Position numbers and translations under genes: made by a program. This document shows, piece after piece, positions 35,336-42,325 of a stretch of DNA of 64,000 nucleotides. Source of the DNA: JAQWBS01 sp047975765 (GTDB lineage: Bacteria; Pseudomonadota; Alphaproteobacteria; RF32; CAG-239); NCBI GenBank assembly GCA_047975765.1, contig JBKEEF010000003.1, positions 9,761 through 73,760 on the forward strand, read 5' to 3'. Under the pieces are notes generated by a model that saw only the letters and a list, made by a program, of their open reading frames with translations, was not told the DNA's origin and ran no database searches. Each line of letters begins with the position of its first letter. Positions within the stretch are counted from its first letter, which is position 1.

Positions 35336-35731
35336 ATGGTAAACAGCTTAATCGCAAAAATTCATATCGCAAAAAATGAACTTGGTCTTGACGATGAAAC
35401 TTATCGTTCATTGATTTTTCAGGCTACTGGAAAAAAGAGCTGCACTGAGTGTAATCAAAAACAACTTGGTAAAATTTTGGAGCTTATGAAAAGTAAGGGC
35501 TGGAAACCATCTAAGCCTAAAAAAGCCTTTAGAAACTCCTCATCAGCATTAATTAGAAAAATCTATGGTTTATGGTCAGAACTTCATTCTGTTGGCAAGA
35601 TTTCATCGGCTGATAAAACTTCTCTTGATAAGTTTGTTAGTAAACACACCGAAGTTGATAGTGCTCAATGGTTAGATAATTCTCAAGCTGTAAAAATCAT
35701 AGAAATGCTTAAACAGTGGCTTGCGAGGTAA
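35336..35731 (+). CDS. gemA: GemA-like regulator (Mu gp16 family, DUF1018)
   Basis: 131 residues. The DUF1018 core is LIAKIHIAKNELGLDDETYRSLIFQATGKKSC and KQLGKILELMKSKGW. A helical C-terminus with SSSALIRKIYGLWSELHSVGKI and SAQWLDNSQAVKIIEMLKQWL follows. In Mu, GemA changes host DNA topology and gene expression. Its ribosome-binding site, AAAGGA, lies 8 bases upstream and just beyond the hammerhead, so cleavage leaves a 5' end about 50 bases from the start codon. Confidence 0.85.
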   Translation: MVNSLIAKIHIAKNELGLDDETYRSLIFQATGKKSCTECNQKQLGKILELMKSKGWKPSKPKKAFRNSSSALIRKIYGLWSELHSVGKISSADKTSLDKFVSKHTEVDSAQWLDNSQAVKIIEMLKQWLAR

Positions 35732-35733
35732 TG

Positions 35734-36126
35734 ATGAATAGTGAAATTAAAAGATATTTTATAGATGAAGTTTCTGACTTAACATCAGTTAATTTCGCTC
35801 AAAAATTAGTTGATAATTTCAAAGGGCAAAGAATTTATATACCAACCAAAACCCCTCATGAAAAACATTTTTTATCTAAAGTTTTTAATGAGCAAGAAAT
35901 TGATGTTTTGATTGAGAATTTCGGGGGTAACCATATTGATGTTCCGATGAGATTGGTTAATGAAGCTCCTTTTCGCAAAGCTAAGATTTTAGAACTTAAG
36001 TCAAAAAACTATGGTGTTCAAGAAATCGCTGGTGAAGTTAATTGCACATGGAGATGGGTTCAAAAGATTTTGAGCAACCATAAAAAAAAGCAAGAAATTA
36101 ATAAAGATCAAGGGTCTTTGTTTTAA
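35734..36126 (+). CDS. Mor-family middle/late transcription activator
   Basis: 130 residues from the ATG at 35734, after GAGGTA; it overlaps the end of gemA by frame shift only in longer versions. The Mor/C signature is present: GQRIYIPTKTP, then an FGGNHIDVPMRLVN region, then the HTH NYGVQEIAGEVNCTWRWVQKILSNH. In Mu, Mor turns on the middle promoter and C the late ones. Only one family member is visible here, so it may do both jobs, perhaps at the motif shared upstream of 39174 and 45445. Confidence 0.82.
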   Translation: MNSEIKRYFIDEVSDLTSVNFAQKLVDNFKGQRIYIPTKTPHEKHFLSKVFNEQEIDVLIENFGGNHIDVPMRLVNEAPFRKAKILELKSKNYGVQEIAGEVNCTWRWVQKILSNHKKKQEINKDQGSLF

Positions 36127-36142
36127 CAACTGGAGGCTGAAG

Positions 36143-36319
36143 ATGAATAGTCAATGGGATTTTTTTAAGCAACTTCGAAGAGAAAAGGTTTTGAGCATGG
36201 CTGAGCAAATTAATGCTGAGCTTGCTTCTAAAGCACAAGAAAAGCTTCAAATTGAAATTCTTGCTCAAAAAGAAGCAAATGAGGGTCGTGTTGCCGCTCA
36301 TTTTCGCAGCCAAGATTAA
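36143..36319 (+). CDS. Small helical protein, unknown
   Basis: 58 residues with a strong GGAGG site, starting 16 bases after the Mor-like gene. The sequence (KQLRREKVLSMAEQINAELAS, then KAQEKLQIEILAQKEANEG) is almost wholly helical and charged. Not recognised. The good ribosome-binding site and tight packing support it as real despite its length. Confidence 0.6.
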   Translation: MNSQWDFFKQLRREKVLSMAEQINAELASKAQEKLQIEILAQKEANEGRVAAHFRSQD

Positions 36320-36329
36320 GGAAAAAAGA

Positions 36330-36851
36330 ATGAAAAATAAACTAGAAATAGGCGATAAAGTCACTTTCACGGCATTTGATGATGAAAGAGAGTTTAAAAC
36401 GGAAGGTGTTGTTAGTTCTATTCACCAAGACGGAAGTATAGAAGTTCAAACAATTGATGGTTTGGAAGTCTATCTTTTAGAAAACGATGTTGATGTGATT
36501 AAGGTTGATACACACCAACATATAAAAAATGATGGAGCTTGTTTGCCTGAAGGATATGACTGGTCTCAAAGAATGAGAATTGACCAAGCTTTGACTGAAA
36601 ATTCACAAGTTGAAGCTCTTCTTGAAATAAACAAAGATTTAGAAAATAGGCTTGCTAAGCTTAGGAATGCTTTTGTTGAAGAGATGAAAAAGAATAAAGA
36701 GCTTGAAGGTGTTATTTCTTCAGCTCTGACTGAACTTGATAAGGTTGATAATAATCACAAAATCACAGCAGGACAAGATTATTACTTCCCTCGTCAAGCT
36801 CTTAATAGAGCAAGAGAAACACTAAGAGTTTATCCGGAGATTGTAAAATGA
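36330..36851 (+). CDS. Unknown protein with small beta domain and coiled coil
   Basis: 173 residues from the ATG at 36330; a longer frame to 36213 overlaps the previous gene. The first 55 residues look like a small beta-barrel (IGDKVTFTAFDDEREFKTEGVVSSI then GSIEVQTIDGLEVYLLENDVDVIKV), similar in style to KOW/SH3 folds. Residues about 85-140 form a coiled coil (VEALLEINKDLENRLAKLRNAFVEEMKKNKELEG). Unassigned; part of the packed block 35336-38271. Confidence 0.55.
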   Translation: MKNKLEIGDKVTFTAFDDEREFKTEGVVSSIHQDGSIEVQTIDGLEVYLLENDVDVIKVDTHQHIKNDGACLPEGYDWSQRMRIDQALTENSQVEALLEINKDLENRLAKLRNAFVEEMKKNKELEGVISSALTELDKVDNNHKITAGQDYYFPRQALNRARETLRVYPEIVK

Positions 36852-37420
36852 TAGAATGGAAAAAGCCATCTCAACATCCAGAAAGTAATGATAATTGGGG
36901 ACTTGTTGAAATTGTTTATGTTAATACTAAAGGAAGCTATAGATTGTCCACATATTCAACTAAATCAAAGGATTTTATATATGGTGGATATGACTGGGAT
37001 TGTGTTGATAAATGGTGTTATTTTAATGAGTTTCTTAACTTAGATTCTCAAATTATAGCCTTAATGAAGGATACAGAAGAGCAAAAAAAGAGAATTAAAT
37101 ATCTCAAAGCTGAAATTGAATTTAATAAGAAACAAATAACCAGACAAGCTGGTAATATGGAGCATTGTTTGGGGTTTTTTAATGGAAAGAAGCCGAAAAC
37201 ATTCTTCAGGAATTATTGGGTAGGAGCGAATGACGATAATGATGAATTATCTGAGCTTGGTTTTATGGAAAAATATGAAACTCTAGGAAAAACAGCTTAT
37301 AGAGTATTGCCTAAGGGAATTGATTTTCTTTTGGGATATGAATTTTCAAAGAAAAATAAAAAGGTTTTGTTGAAAACTGAAACACTTTATGAAAAAGATT
37401 TCGAGGTGCAAAATGGCTAA
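36848..37420 (+). CDS. Unknown protein, DUF551-like start
   Basis: 190 residues. The first 60 (IEWKKPSQHPESNDNWGLVEIVYVN...WCYFNEFLNL) resemble the short DUF551-type domains seen in many phages. A helical middle (EEQKKRIKYLKAEIEFNKKQI) precedes an unassigned C-terminal half with Trp- and Phe-rich stretches (FFRNYWVGANDDND). It overlaps its neighbours by 4 and 8 bases, as in tightly coupled phage operons. Confidence 0.5.
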   Translation: MIEWKKPSQHPESNDNWGLVEIVYVNTKGSYRLSTYSTKSKDFIYGGYDWDCVDKWCYFNEFLNLDSQIIALMKDTEEQKKRIKYLKAEIEFNKKQITRQAGNMEHCLGFFNGKKPKTFFRNYWVGANDDNDELSELGFMEKYETLGKTAYRVLPKGIDFLLGYEFSKKNKKVLLKTETLYEKDFEVQNG

Positions 37421-37694
37421 ATATCAAATTCAGCAAGAAGAAACTGCAGGCAGATTGCCATATCCTTTCTTCGTAGATGAAAATGGCGAGGTTGTGGGTA
37501 ATTTTTTGAAGGCAAAATATAAAAAGGTTGTAGGCTTTTCAAAAACACCTACACCGAGAAATCTTCAAGAATTTTCTTCTCAGATGAAACATCCAGAGAA
37601 AAACAAAGGAAAGTATCTTGTCGTTGCTGATCATAATGATGATTGGTTCACATTAATAAATCCAATTTACGAAGTTACAAAGGTAGGTGAATGA
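37413..37694 (+). CDS. Unknown small protein
   Basis: 93 residues from the ATG at 37413, with GAGGTG as ribosome-binding site. No recognised domain. The sequence is mixed and polar (RLPYPFFVDENGEVVGNFLKAK, YLVVADHNDDWFTLINPIYEV). It overlaps the gene before by 8 bases and the next by 4. Confidence 0.5.
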   Translation: MAKYQIQQEETAGRLPYPFFVDENGEVVGNFLKAKYKKVVGFSKTPTPRNLQEFSSQMKHPEKNKGKYLVVADHNDDWFTLINPIYEVTKVGE

Positions 37695-37924
37695 TGTGTT
37701 TTATTGAAGTTACATCTTTTAGTGATGAGGGAAGACACCTTATAAAAATTAAAGATATTGTTTGTGTCTCAGAGAAAGAAATTCATTGTTTACGTAAGGA
37801 GGATAGTAAGAATCAAAAAATTTATATTTGTTATATAACTTTATCTTCTGGTGAATTAATAAAGGTTAATGAAAATTATGGGGTTATAACTCAAAAAATA
37901 TATGGGGCATTAAAAAATGTCTGA
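37691..37924 (+). CDS. Unknown small beta-rich protein
   Basis: 77 residues. The pattern of short strands (FIEVTSF, HLIKIKDIVCVSEKEIHCL, IYICYITLSSGELIKVNENYGVI) recalls the small FlbD-like fold with a ...I.L.SGE.I.V core, but this is a resemblance only. It overlaps both neighbours and has no cysteine cluster or membrane segment. Confidence 0.5.
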   Translation: MMCFIEVTSFSDEGRHLIKIKDIVCVSEKEIHCLRKEDSKNQKIYICYITLSSGELIKVNENYGVITQKIYGALKNV

Positions 37925-38105
37925 AAAACTAAAAATCAAAGATGGTAAAGTTGGAAAAAATGTCGGCTTTGAAAGGATTAGACGGATTACGGGTTATTTG
38001 GTTGGCCGTTTAGACCGTTTTAATAACGCAAAAAGGGCTGAGGTTGAGGACAGAGTTAAACATTCTATAAATGAGGAGAAAAGAAGTGAAAAAAGTTTTA
38101 AGTGA
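37917..38105 (+). CDS. Mini-protein resembling the glycyl-radical tip of anaerobic ribonucleotide reductase
   Basis: 62 residues. The segment FERIRRITGYLVGRLDRFNNAKRAEVEDRVKH matches the C-terminal end of class III ribonucleotide reductase NrdD: an R.TGY motif holding the radical glycine (Gly26-Tyr27), then a W/F-N-x-x-K-x-x-E-x-x-x-R helix. The rest of NrdD is absent. Stand-alone glycyl-radical pieces such as host YfiD/GrcA act as spare parts for damaged enzymes; a similar role in dNTP supply is possible but inferred. Confidence 0.6.
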   Translation: MSEKLKIKDGKVGKNVGFERIRRITGYLVGRLDRFNNAKRAEVEDRVKHSINEEKRSEKSFK

Positions 38106-38271
38106 TTTAATAAGTGTTATTTTGAGTTTGTTATTGTTTTTCATTTCCTTGCTTGGATTTGTTTTTCTATCTGATACATCTCACTATATGCTAGGCTTTT
38201 CTTTCATATTCTTGTTAGGTTGGTTCGGTGGCTGGATTGATAAAACAAGGGATATGAAGCAAAAGATTTGA
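38086..38271 (+). CDS. Small two-helix membrane protein
   Basis: 61 residues from a GTG at 38086 with an AGGAG site. Two hydrophobic helices (about 7-27 and 32-50, including FFISLLGFVFL and GFSFIFLLGWFGGW) are separated by a short SDTSHY turn. Holin-like or immunity-type membrane proteins of this size are common in phages, but its place ahead of the endolysin and before a terminator does not settle the role. It overlaps the NrdD-like gene by 20 bases. Confidence 0.55.
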   Translation: MKKVLSDLISVILSLLLFFISLLGFVFLSDTSHYMLGFSFIFLLGWFGGWIDKTRDMKQKI

Positions 38272-38273
38272 TA

Positions 38274-38300
38274 AAAAAGCCGGTTAATTACCGGCTTTTT
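38274..38300. terminator. Bidirectional intrinsic terminator, end of early/middle operon
   Basis: AAAAAGCCGGT pairs with ACCGGCTTTTT around TAATT, with T-runs on both strands. It stops the + operon and the minus-strand cargo gene. Confidence 0.9.
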
Positions 38301-38961
38301 CTTTATTTAATGCGTCTTGAAAATCTACTAAATTGATAATTTTATCAAAAACAGGACTTAGTTGATAAATGCCAACATGCTGCTTTTGATTTGGAATTAT
38401 AAATCCTGTTCTTTGTAGCCCGTAAATTAGAGCATTAAATTCATTTATATCACTATATGTTTCTCTTGCTTTTACATAATAAGGACTTGGATCTCGCATC
38501 TCTTGTTTAGCAAAAGTTTGAAAGCCCCCTATTTTTTCTTTTTCAGAATCTTTTTTTAGCTTATAAAGAAGTGCTAAAGTTTGAATTTCTTCATAAGAGA
38601 GTGTTTCTAAAATTTGAGCATAACGAGAAAATTGACTTGAATATAATCCTTTTTCAAGCTTCCCTCCATTTAATAAAGAGTTTATAAGTTTAGCTAGAAG
38701 CCTTAAATTTATTTTTGCATTTCCATTAATGGAAGAGAGCATAAACCTATGAATTATTGATAGTCGTTCATCTGCACCTATACTTGAAAAATCACCTTCT
38801 TTTACCTCATCCAACAAGATATCTCTCGCTTTTTCAATTTTTTCTTGTTGGTATGCTTTATATATCTCTGACATAGCTCCTGTCGGAATACCAACAAGGG
38901 AAAGCGCATCAGCTATTCCTTCTGTTATTGTTTTAGTTAGTGTATTTTCATTATTTGGCAT
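38284..38961 (-). CDS. Minus-strand cargo (moron-like) protein, unknown
   Basis: 225 residues, the only prophage gene besides the repressor on the minus strand, with an AAGGAG site and its own terminator. It is predicted helical: a semi-hydrophobic N-terminal segment (GIADALSLVGIPTGAMSEIYKAYQQ), a conserved-looking ARDILLDEVKEGDF, and a middle ISSINGNAKINLRLLAKLINSLL. A C-terminal winged-helix-like part (SDINEFNALIYGLQRTGFII) follows. Such isolated, independently expressed genes often serve lysogeny, for instance exclusion of other phages. Function not established. Confidence 0.65.
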   Translation of the reverse strand: MPNNENTLTKTITEGIADALSLVGIPTGAMSEIYKAYQQEKIEKARDILLDEVKEGDFSSIGADERLSIIHRFMLSSINGNAKINLRLLAKLINSLLNGGKLEKGLYSSQFSRYAQILETLSYEEIQTLALLYKLKKDSEKEKIGGFQTFAKQEMRDPSPYYVKARETYSDINEFNALIYGLQRTGFIIPNQKQHVGIYQLSPVFDKIINLVDFQDALNKEKAGN

Positions 38962-39090
38962 GACTTACTCCTTTTTATGTTTTTTTTATAAATTTACAGT
39001 TTTTAACTGAATATGTAAAATAAAAAAATAAGTTGATTTAAAATTATAAATGAAATAATAATCAATTATTGTTTATTAATATCAACTCTT

Positions 39091-39111
39091 TGACTGAACA
39101 GGTCATCTTAA
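39091..39111 (+). promoter_or_regulatory. Late promoter-like motif upstream of endolysin
   Basis: T-ACTGAA-A--TCATCTTAA: 17 of 21 positions are identical to 45361-45381 upstream of the protease gene. Mu has late promoters at exactly these two places (Plys and PI). TGAC.......GTCA forms a dyad in this copy. Confidence 0.55.
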
Positions 39112-39131
39112 AATTTTTGAATAATCTATTT

Positions 39132-39170
39132 ACCCTTATAAACTAATAAAGTCGTTTATAAGGGTTTTTT
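39132..39170 (+). promoter_or_regulatory. Terminator-like leader hairpin over the endolysin ribosome-binding site
   Basis: A perfect 12-bp stem (ACCCTTATAAAC with GTTTATAAGGGT), loop of 10, and six T residues end 3 bases before the endolysin ATG. It is shaped like an intrinsic terminator, and its 3' arm contains the AAGGG that would bind the ribosome, so it could gate endolysin at transcription or translation. Confidence 0.75.
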
Positions 39171-39173
39171 GTT

Positions 39174-39701
39174 ATGACAGATAATTTTTTTGAAAAAGCA
39201 TTTTCGCAAACATTTAAGACTGAGGGTGGTTATGTTAACAACCCGAATGATAGTGGTGGGCCAACTAAGTATGGGATAACTCTTAAGACTTATCGCCAAT
39301 ATTATCCTTCAGCAACAATCAATACAATAAAAAATTTAACTCCAGAACAAGCCAAAGTCTTTTATCGTGAATATTTCTGGCTCAAAAATGGCTATGATAA
39401 AATAAAAATTGAATGTTTTGCTCTTAAAGTTTTTGATGCTTGCGTCAATATGGGGGAGTTTCAAGCTCATCTTTGTCTTCAAAGAGCATTGAATTGTGTG
39501 GGTTCAAAATTAAAAGAAGATGGTGTTTTGGGAGAAAACACTCTTAAAGTTCTTAATTTTACAGGTGATCCAACTTGGAACTTTGCAGTCTTATGTTCAT
39601 ACAAATCTGAACTTGCAGGATTTTATAGAGTTTTAATTGCAAAAAAGCCTAAAAATAAAGAGTTTGAAACGGGATGGTTGAAAAGGGCTTATCATGGTTG
39701 A
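39174..39701 (+). CDS. Endolysin, GH108-type muramidase
   Basis: 175 residues. The GH108 signature FKTEGGYVNNPNDSGGPTKYGIT is near 14-36 with catalytic Glu17, and the peptidoglycan-binding C-terminal half contains VFDACVNMG and LKEDGVLGENTLKVLN. It cleaves the glycan backbone of peptidoglycan at lysis. No signal-arrest-release segment, so a holin is needed; candidates are the small membrane proteins at 39903, 38086 or 61061. First gene of the late unit behind the 39091 motif and the 39132 hairpin. Confidence 0.93.
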   Translation: MTDNFFEKAFSQTFKTEGGYVNNPNDSGGPTKYGITLKTYRQYYPSATINTIKNLTPEQAKVFYREYFWLKNGYDKIKIECFALKVFDACVNMGEFQAHLCLQRALNCVGSKLKEDGVLGENTLKVLNFTGDPTWNFAVLCSYKSELAGFYRVLIAKKPKNKEFETGWLKRAYHG

Positions 39702-39900
39702 TGTAGCTGATATTGCGACTGAGCAAATTGAACTCAATAAAGAATTTTCTATAAGAAATTTTAGAAAAAATCTTATGCATCACAAAAAATCACAAAAATT
39801 TTGTTTGGAATGTGGAGAAGAAATTCCCTTAGCTCGTCGTAATGCTGTGGCGGGCTGTGAATATTGTATTGATTGTCAGCTTGAAATTGAAAAGGAGTGA
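39694..39900 (+). CDS. TraR/DksA-type zinc-finger protein
   Basis: 68 residues. The C4 zinc finger has Cys37, 40, 58 and 61 (CLECGEEIPLARRNAVAGCEYCIDCQ), typical of TraR/DksA C-terminal domains carried by phages. The preceding helical arm (EQIELNKEFSIRNFRKNLMHH) is short, as in TraR. Such proteins bind the RNA polymerase secondary channel and mimic DksA with ppGpp. It overlaps the endolysin by 8 bases, so it is expressed late. Confidence 0.88.
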   Translation: MVDVADIATEQIELNKEFSIRNFRKNLMHHKKSQKFCLECGEEIPLARRNAVAGCEYCIDCQLEIEKE

Positions 39901-39902
39901 AA

Positions 39903-40112
39903 ATGACAAAGGCTAATAGAATGTTAGAAGAAAAAATGGGCTATCTAGTAGGTACGATTGAAGCTATGGATAAGCGATTGCAACGAATGGAAGAAAAACA
40001 GGACAAACAGTTGAAAGTTACTGCTGTTAATTCATTTATTTGCTCTTCGGTTGTGGGTGTCGCAACAACTATAGTTATTGCAAAGCTTAAAAATTCTTTA
40101 GGAATGATGTAA
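39903..40112 (+). CDS. Small membrane protein, possible holin
   Basis: 69 residues from the ATG at 39903 with AAGGAG. A coiled-coil-like start (RMLEEKMGYLVGTIEAMDKRLQRMEEKQDKQ) leads to one membrane helix (SFICSSVVGVATTIVIAKL, about 44-62). The layout, just downstream of the endolysin, resembles small hemolysin XhlA-like or holin-associated proteins of Mu-like phages. Assignment as holin is inferred from position and topology. Confidence 0.6.
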   Translation: MTKANRMLEEKMGYLVGTIEAMDKRLQRMEEKQDKQLKVTAVNSFICSSVVGVATTIVIAKLKNSLGMM

Positions 40113-40123
40113 AGAAAGGTAAG

Positions 40124-40630
40124 ATGATGGCTTATGGTGTTAAACAAAAAAATGAGGTACGGAAGAATTATATTCATAAACTTCTACCGTTAACTCAAGC
40201 AGCAAAAATTGCTGGAGTACCAATTGCCACAGCCAGAAGGTGGAAAACACTTTCTTATGAGCAAGGGGATGACTGGGATAAACAAAAAGCAGCATCTTCA
40301 TTAAGTTCAGGCAGCCGGGATGACTTAGTCAAGGTCTTGGTTAATGATTATGTCATTTTTCATCAATCTGTTATGGAAAGTCTAAAAACTGCAGAAGCAA
40401 TGACAGCTAAAGAAAAAGTTGATGCTTTAGCATCTCTTGCTGATGCTTTTTCAAAGACGATGAAATCTGCAGGACAAGCAAGCCCAGAGTTATCAAAACT
40501 TGCTGTTGCTAATGATATTATTCAGTTGCTTGGTGATTTTATCAAAAATAAATATCCTCAACATATTGTGGCTTTTTTAGAAATTATAGAACCTTTCGGT
40601 GAGGAGGTTGCTATTAACTATGGCAAATAA
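40124..40630 (+). CDS. Mu gp27-like protein (DUF1804), probable small terminase
   Basis: 168 residues. An N-terminal helix-turn-helix (LLPLTQAAKIAGVPIATARRWKTLSYEQGDDWDKQKAA, about 21-58) is followed by a long helical region (LVKVLVNDYVIFHQSVMESLKTAEAMTAKEKVDALASLADAF). DUF1804 proteins sit next to the large terminase in Mu-like phages and are taken as the DNA-recognition subunit. The end overlaps the large terminase start by 11 bases. Confidence 0.85.
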   Translation: MMAYGVKQKNEVRKNYIHKLLPLTQAAKIAGVPIATARRWKTLSYEQGDDWDKQKAASSLSSGSRDDLVKVLVNDYVIFHQSVMESLKTAEAMTAKEKVDALASLADAFSKTMKSAGQASPELSKLAVANDIIQLLGDFIKNKYPQHIVAFLEIIEPFGEEVAINYGK

Positions 40631-42314
40631 AGTCTCAAAATCAGATTTCAAAAAGACACTTTCAGATTATGCTCTGAATTTTAGAAAGCAAATTGAAAAC
40701 GCAAATAGCGGTTTTGATGATTCAAAGCAAGCAGCGAATAAGAGAATTGCTGAAGCTTTTGTTGATTTTGAGTTTTTTTCAAGAACTTATTTTCCCCATT
40801 ATATTAGAGATAAAAAAAATCCTCTCACGCAAATGCTTGAAAGAGTTAAGCCATCTTTGTTGCACAAATGGCTCTATCTTACTTTCCCTAAAATCTTTAA
40901 GTCTCCTTTTGGTGTTTCTCAGGCATTAGCCGCACCTCGTGGAGAAGCAAAAACAACTTATGTTATGATCGCAATTATGTATTGTATTGTTTATGATCTA
41001 AAACATTATATTTTGTTTATCCAAGATGTTTTTGATAATGCTGCCGTTTTGATTGAGGCAATCAAAGCTGAATTAGAGTATAATCAAAGGCTCAAAAATG
41101 ACTTCCCTCACGCCTGTGGAAAGAGTAGTATTTGGAAAGAAGGTGTTATTGTTACAAAAAACAATATCAAGATTCATGCACGTGGTGCTGGTCAAAAACT
41201 TCGTGGTCTTAAGCATGGGGCTTTTCGTCCTGATCTCGTTATTCTAGATGATATTGAAAATGATGAACTTGTGGTTCGTGTTGAAAATCGTAATAAACTC
41301 AATGAATGGCTCAATAAGGCTGTTGAAAACTTGGGTGAAGCCGGTGCAAAATTAGATATTATTTATATTGGAACAATTCTTCACTATGACTCCGTTTTGA
41401 ACCGCACACTTAATAACCCAATGTGGCAGTCAGTTATTTTTAAGGCAATTGTTGAATGGCCTCATAATATGGCTTTATGGGATAGATGGGAAGAAATTTT
41501 AAGAAATACTGATAAGGCAACTGCTCAAGCTGCAGCAGATGAGTTTTATTTTCAAAACAAAGCTCAAATGGATGAGGGAGCTGTCGTTTCGTGGCCTGAT
41601 AAAAGAGATTTATATTCTTTGATGAAGTTAAGGGTGAAAGTTGGGACTGCATCCTTTGAAGCAGAATATCAAAATGACCCTCTTAGTTCTGAAGACGCAA
41701 TTTTCACTGACTTTACTTATTGGAATGTTTTGTCTGAAAAATTGATATTCTTTGGTGCCGTTGATCCTTCACTTGGTAAAAAAGGGCAAAATCGTGACCC
41801 TTCAGCTATTGTGATTGGTGGAATTAATCGAACAACTATGAAAATGAAGTTGTTTGTTGCCGATATCAAAAAACGTGTTCCTGATAAAATTATTTCAGAT
41901 ATGATTTATTATCAGAAAAAATACAATTGTGTTTTGTGGTTTGTTGAGACTGTCCAGTTCCAAGAATTTCTCAGAACAGAAATCCAAAGAAGAGCTAAGC
42001 TGGATAATGTTATTATGCCATGTATTGGTATTAATCAAAATGTTGACAAGGATTTGAGAATCCAAAGTTTGCAGCCTTATGTTAACGGTGGGGATATAGA
42101 GTTTGATCCAAGCCATTCAGCTCTTATCAATCAAATGAAACATTGGCCGAAAACTGCACATGATGACGGTGTTGATGCACTGCATATTCTTTGGACTAAT
42201 GCAGTCAAATATGCCAACAGAACTCAAACCGGTGGTCTTAAAACATTGAGCTCTATTGGGAGTTCATTGTTTAGAAGAAAAGAATGTAGGGTTGGCTTAA
42301 ATGCGTATAAATAA
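40620..42314 (+). CDS. Large terminase subunit (Mu gp28-like)
   Basis: 564 residues from the ATG at 40620. ATPase part: Walker-A-like APRGEAKTT (105-113) and Walker B DLVILDDIE (205-213). The C-terminal RNase-H-fold nuclease has FFGAVDPSLGKKG...PSAIVIGG and the closing acidic motif DDGVDALHILW. It packages headfuls of DNA starting from the prophage left end and cuts in host flanking DNA, as in Mu. Confidence 0.93.
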   Translation: MANKVSKSDFKKTLSDYALNFRKQIENANSGFDDSKQAANKRIAEAFVDFEFFSRTYFPHYIRDKKNPLTQMLERVKPSLLHKWLYLTFPKIFKSPFGVSQALAAPRGEAKTTYVMIAIMYCIVYDLKHYILFIQDVFDNAAVLIEAIKAELEYNQRLKNDFPHACGKSSIWKEGVIVTKNNIKIHARGAGQKLRGLKHGAFRPDLVILDDIENDELVVRVENRNKLNEWLNKAVENLGEAGAKLDIIYIGTILHYDSVLNRTLNNPMWQSVIFKAIVEWPHNMALWDRWEEILRNTDKATAQAAADEFYFQNKAQMDEGAVVSWPDKRDLYSLMKLRVKVGTASFEAEYQNDPLSSEDAIFTDFTYWNVLSEKLIFFGAVDPSLGKKGQNRDPSAIVIGGINRTTMKMKLFVADIKKRVPDKIISDMIYYQKKYNCVLWFVETVQFQEFLRTEIQRRAKLDNVIMPCIGINQNVDKDLRIQSLQPYVNGGDIEFDPSHSALINQMKHWPKTAHDDGVDALHILWTNAVKYANRTQTGGLKTLSSIGSSLFRRKECRVGLNAYK

Positions 42315-42325
42315 GGTATATAAAA

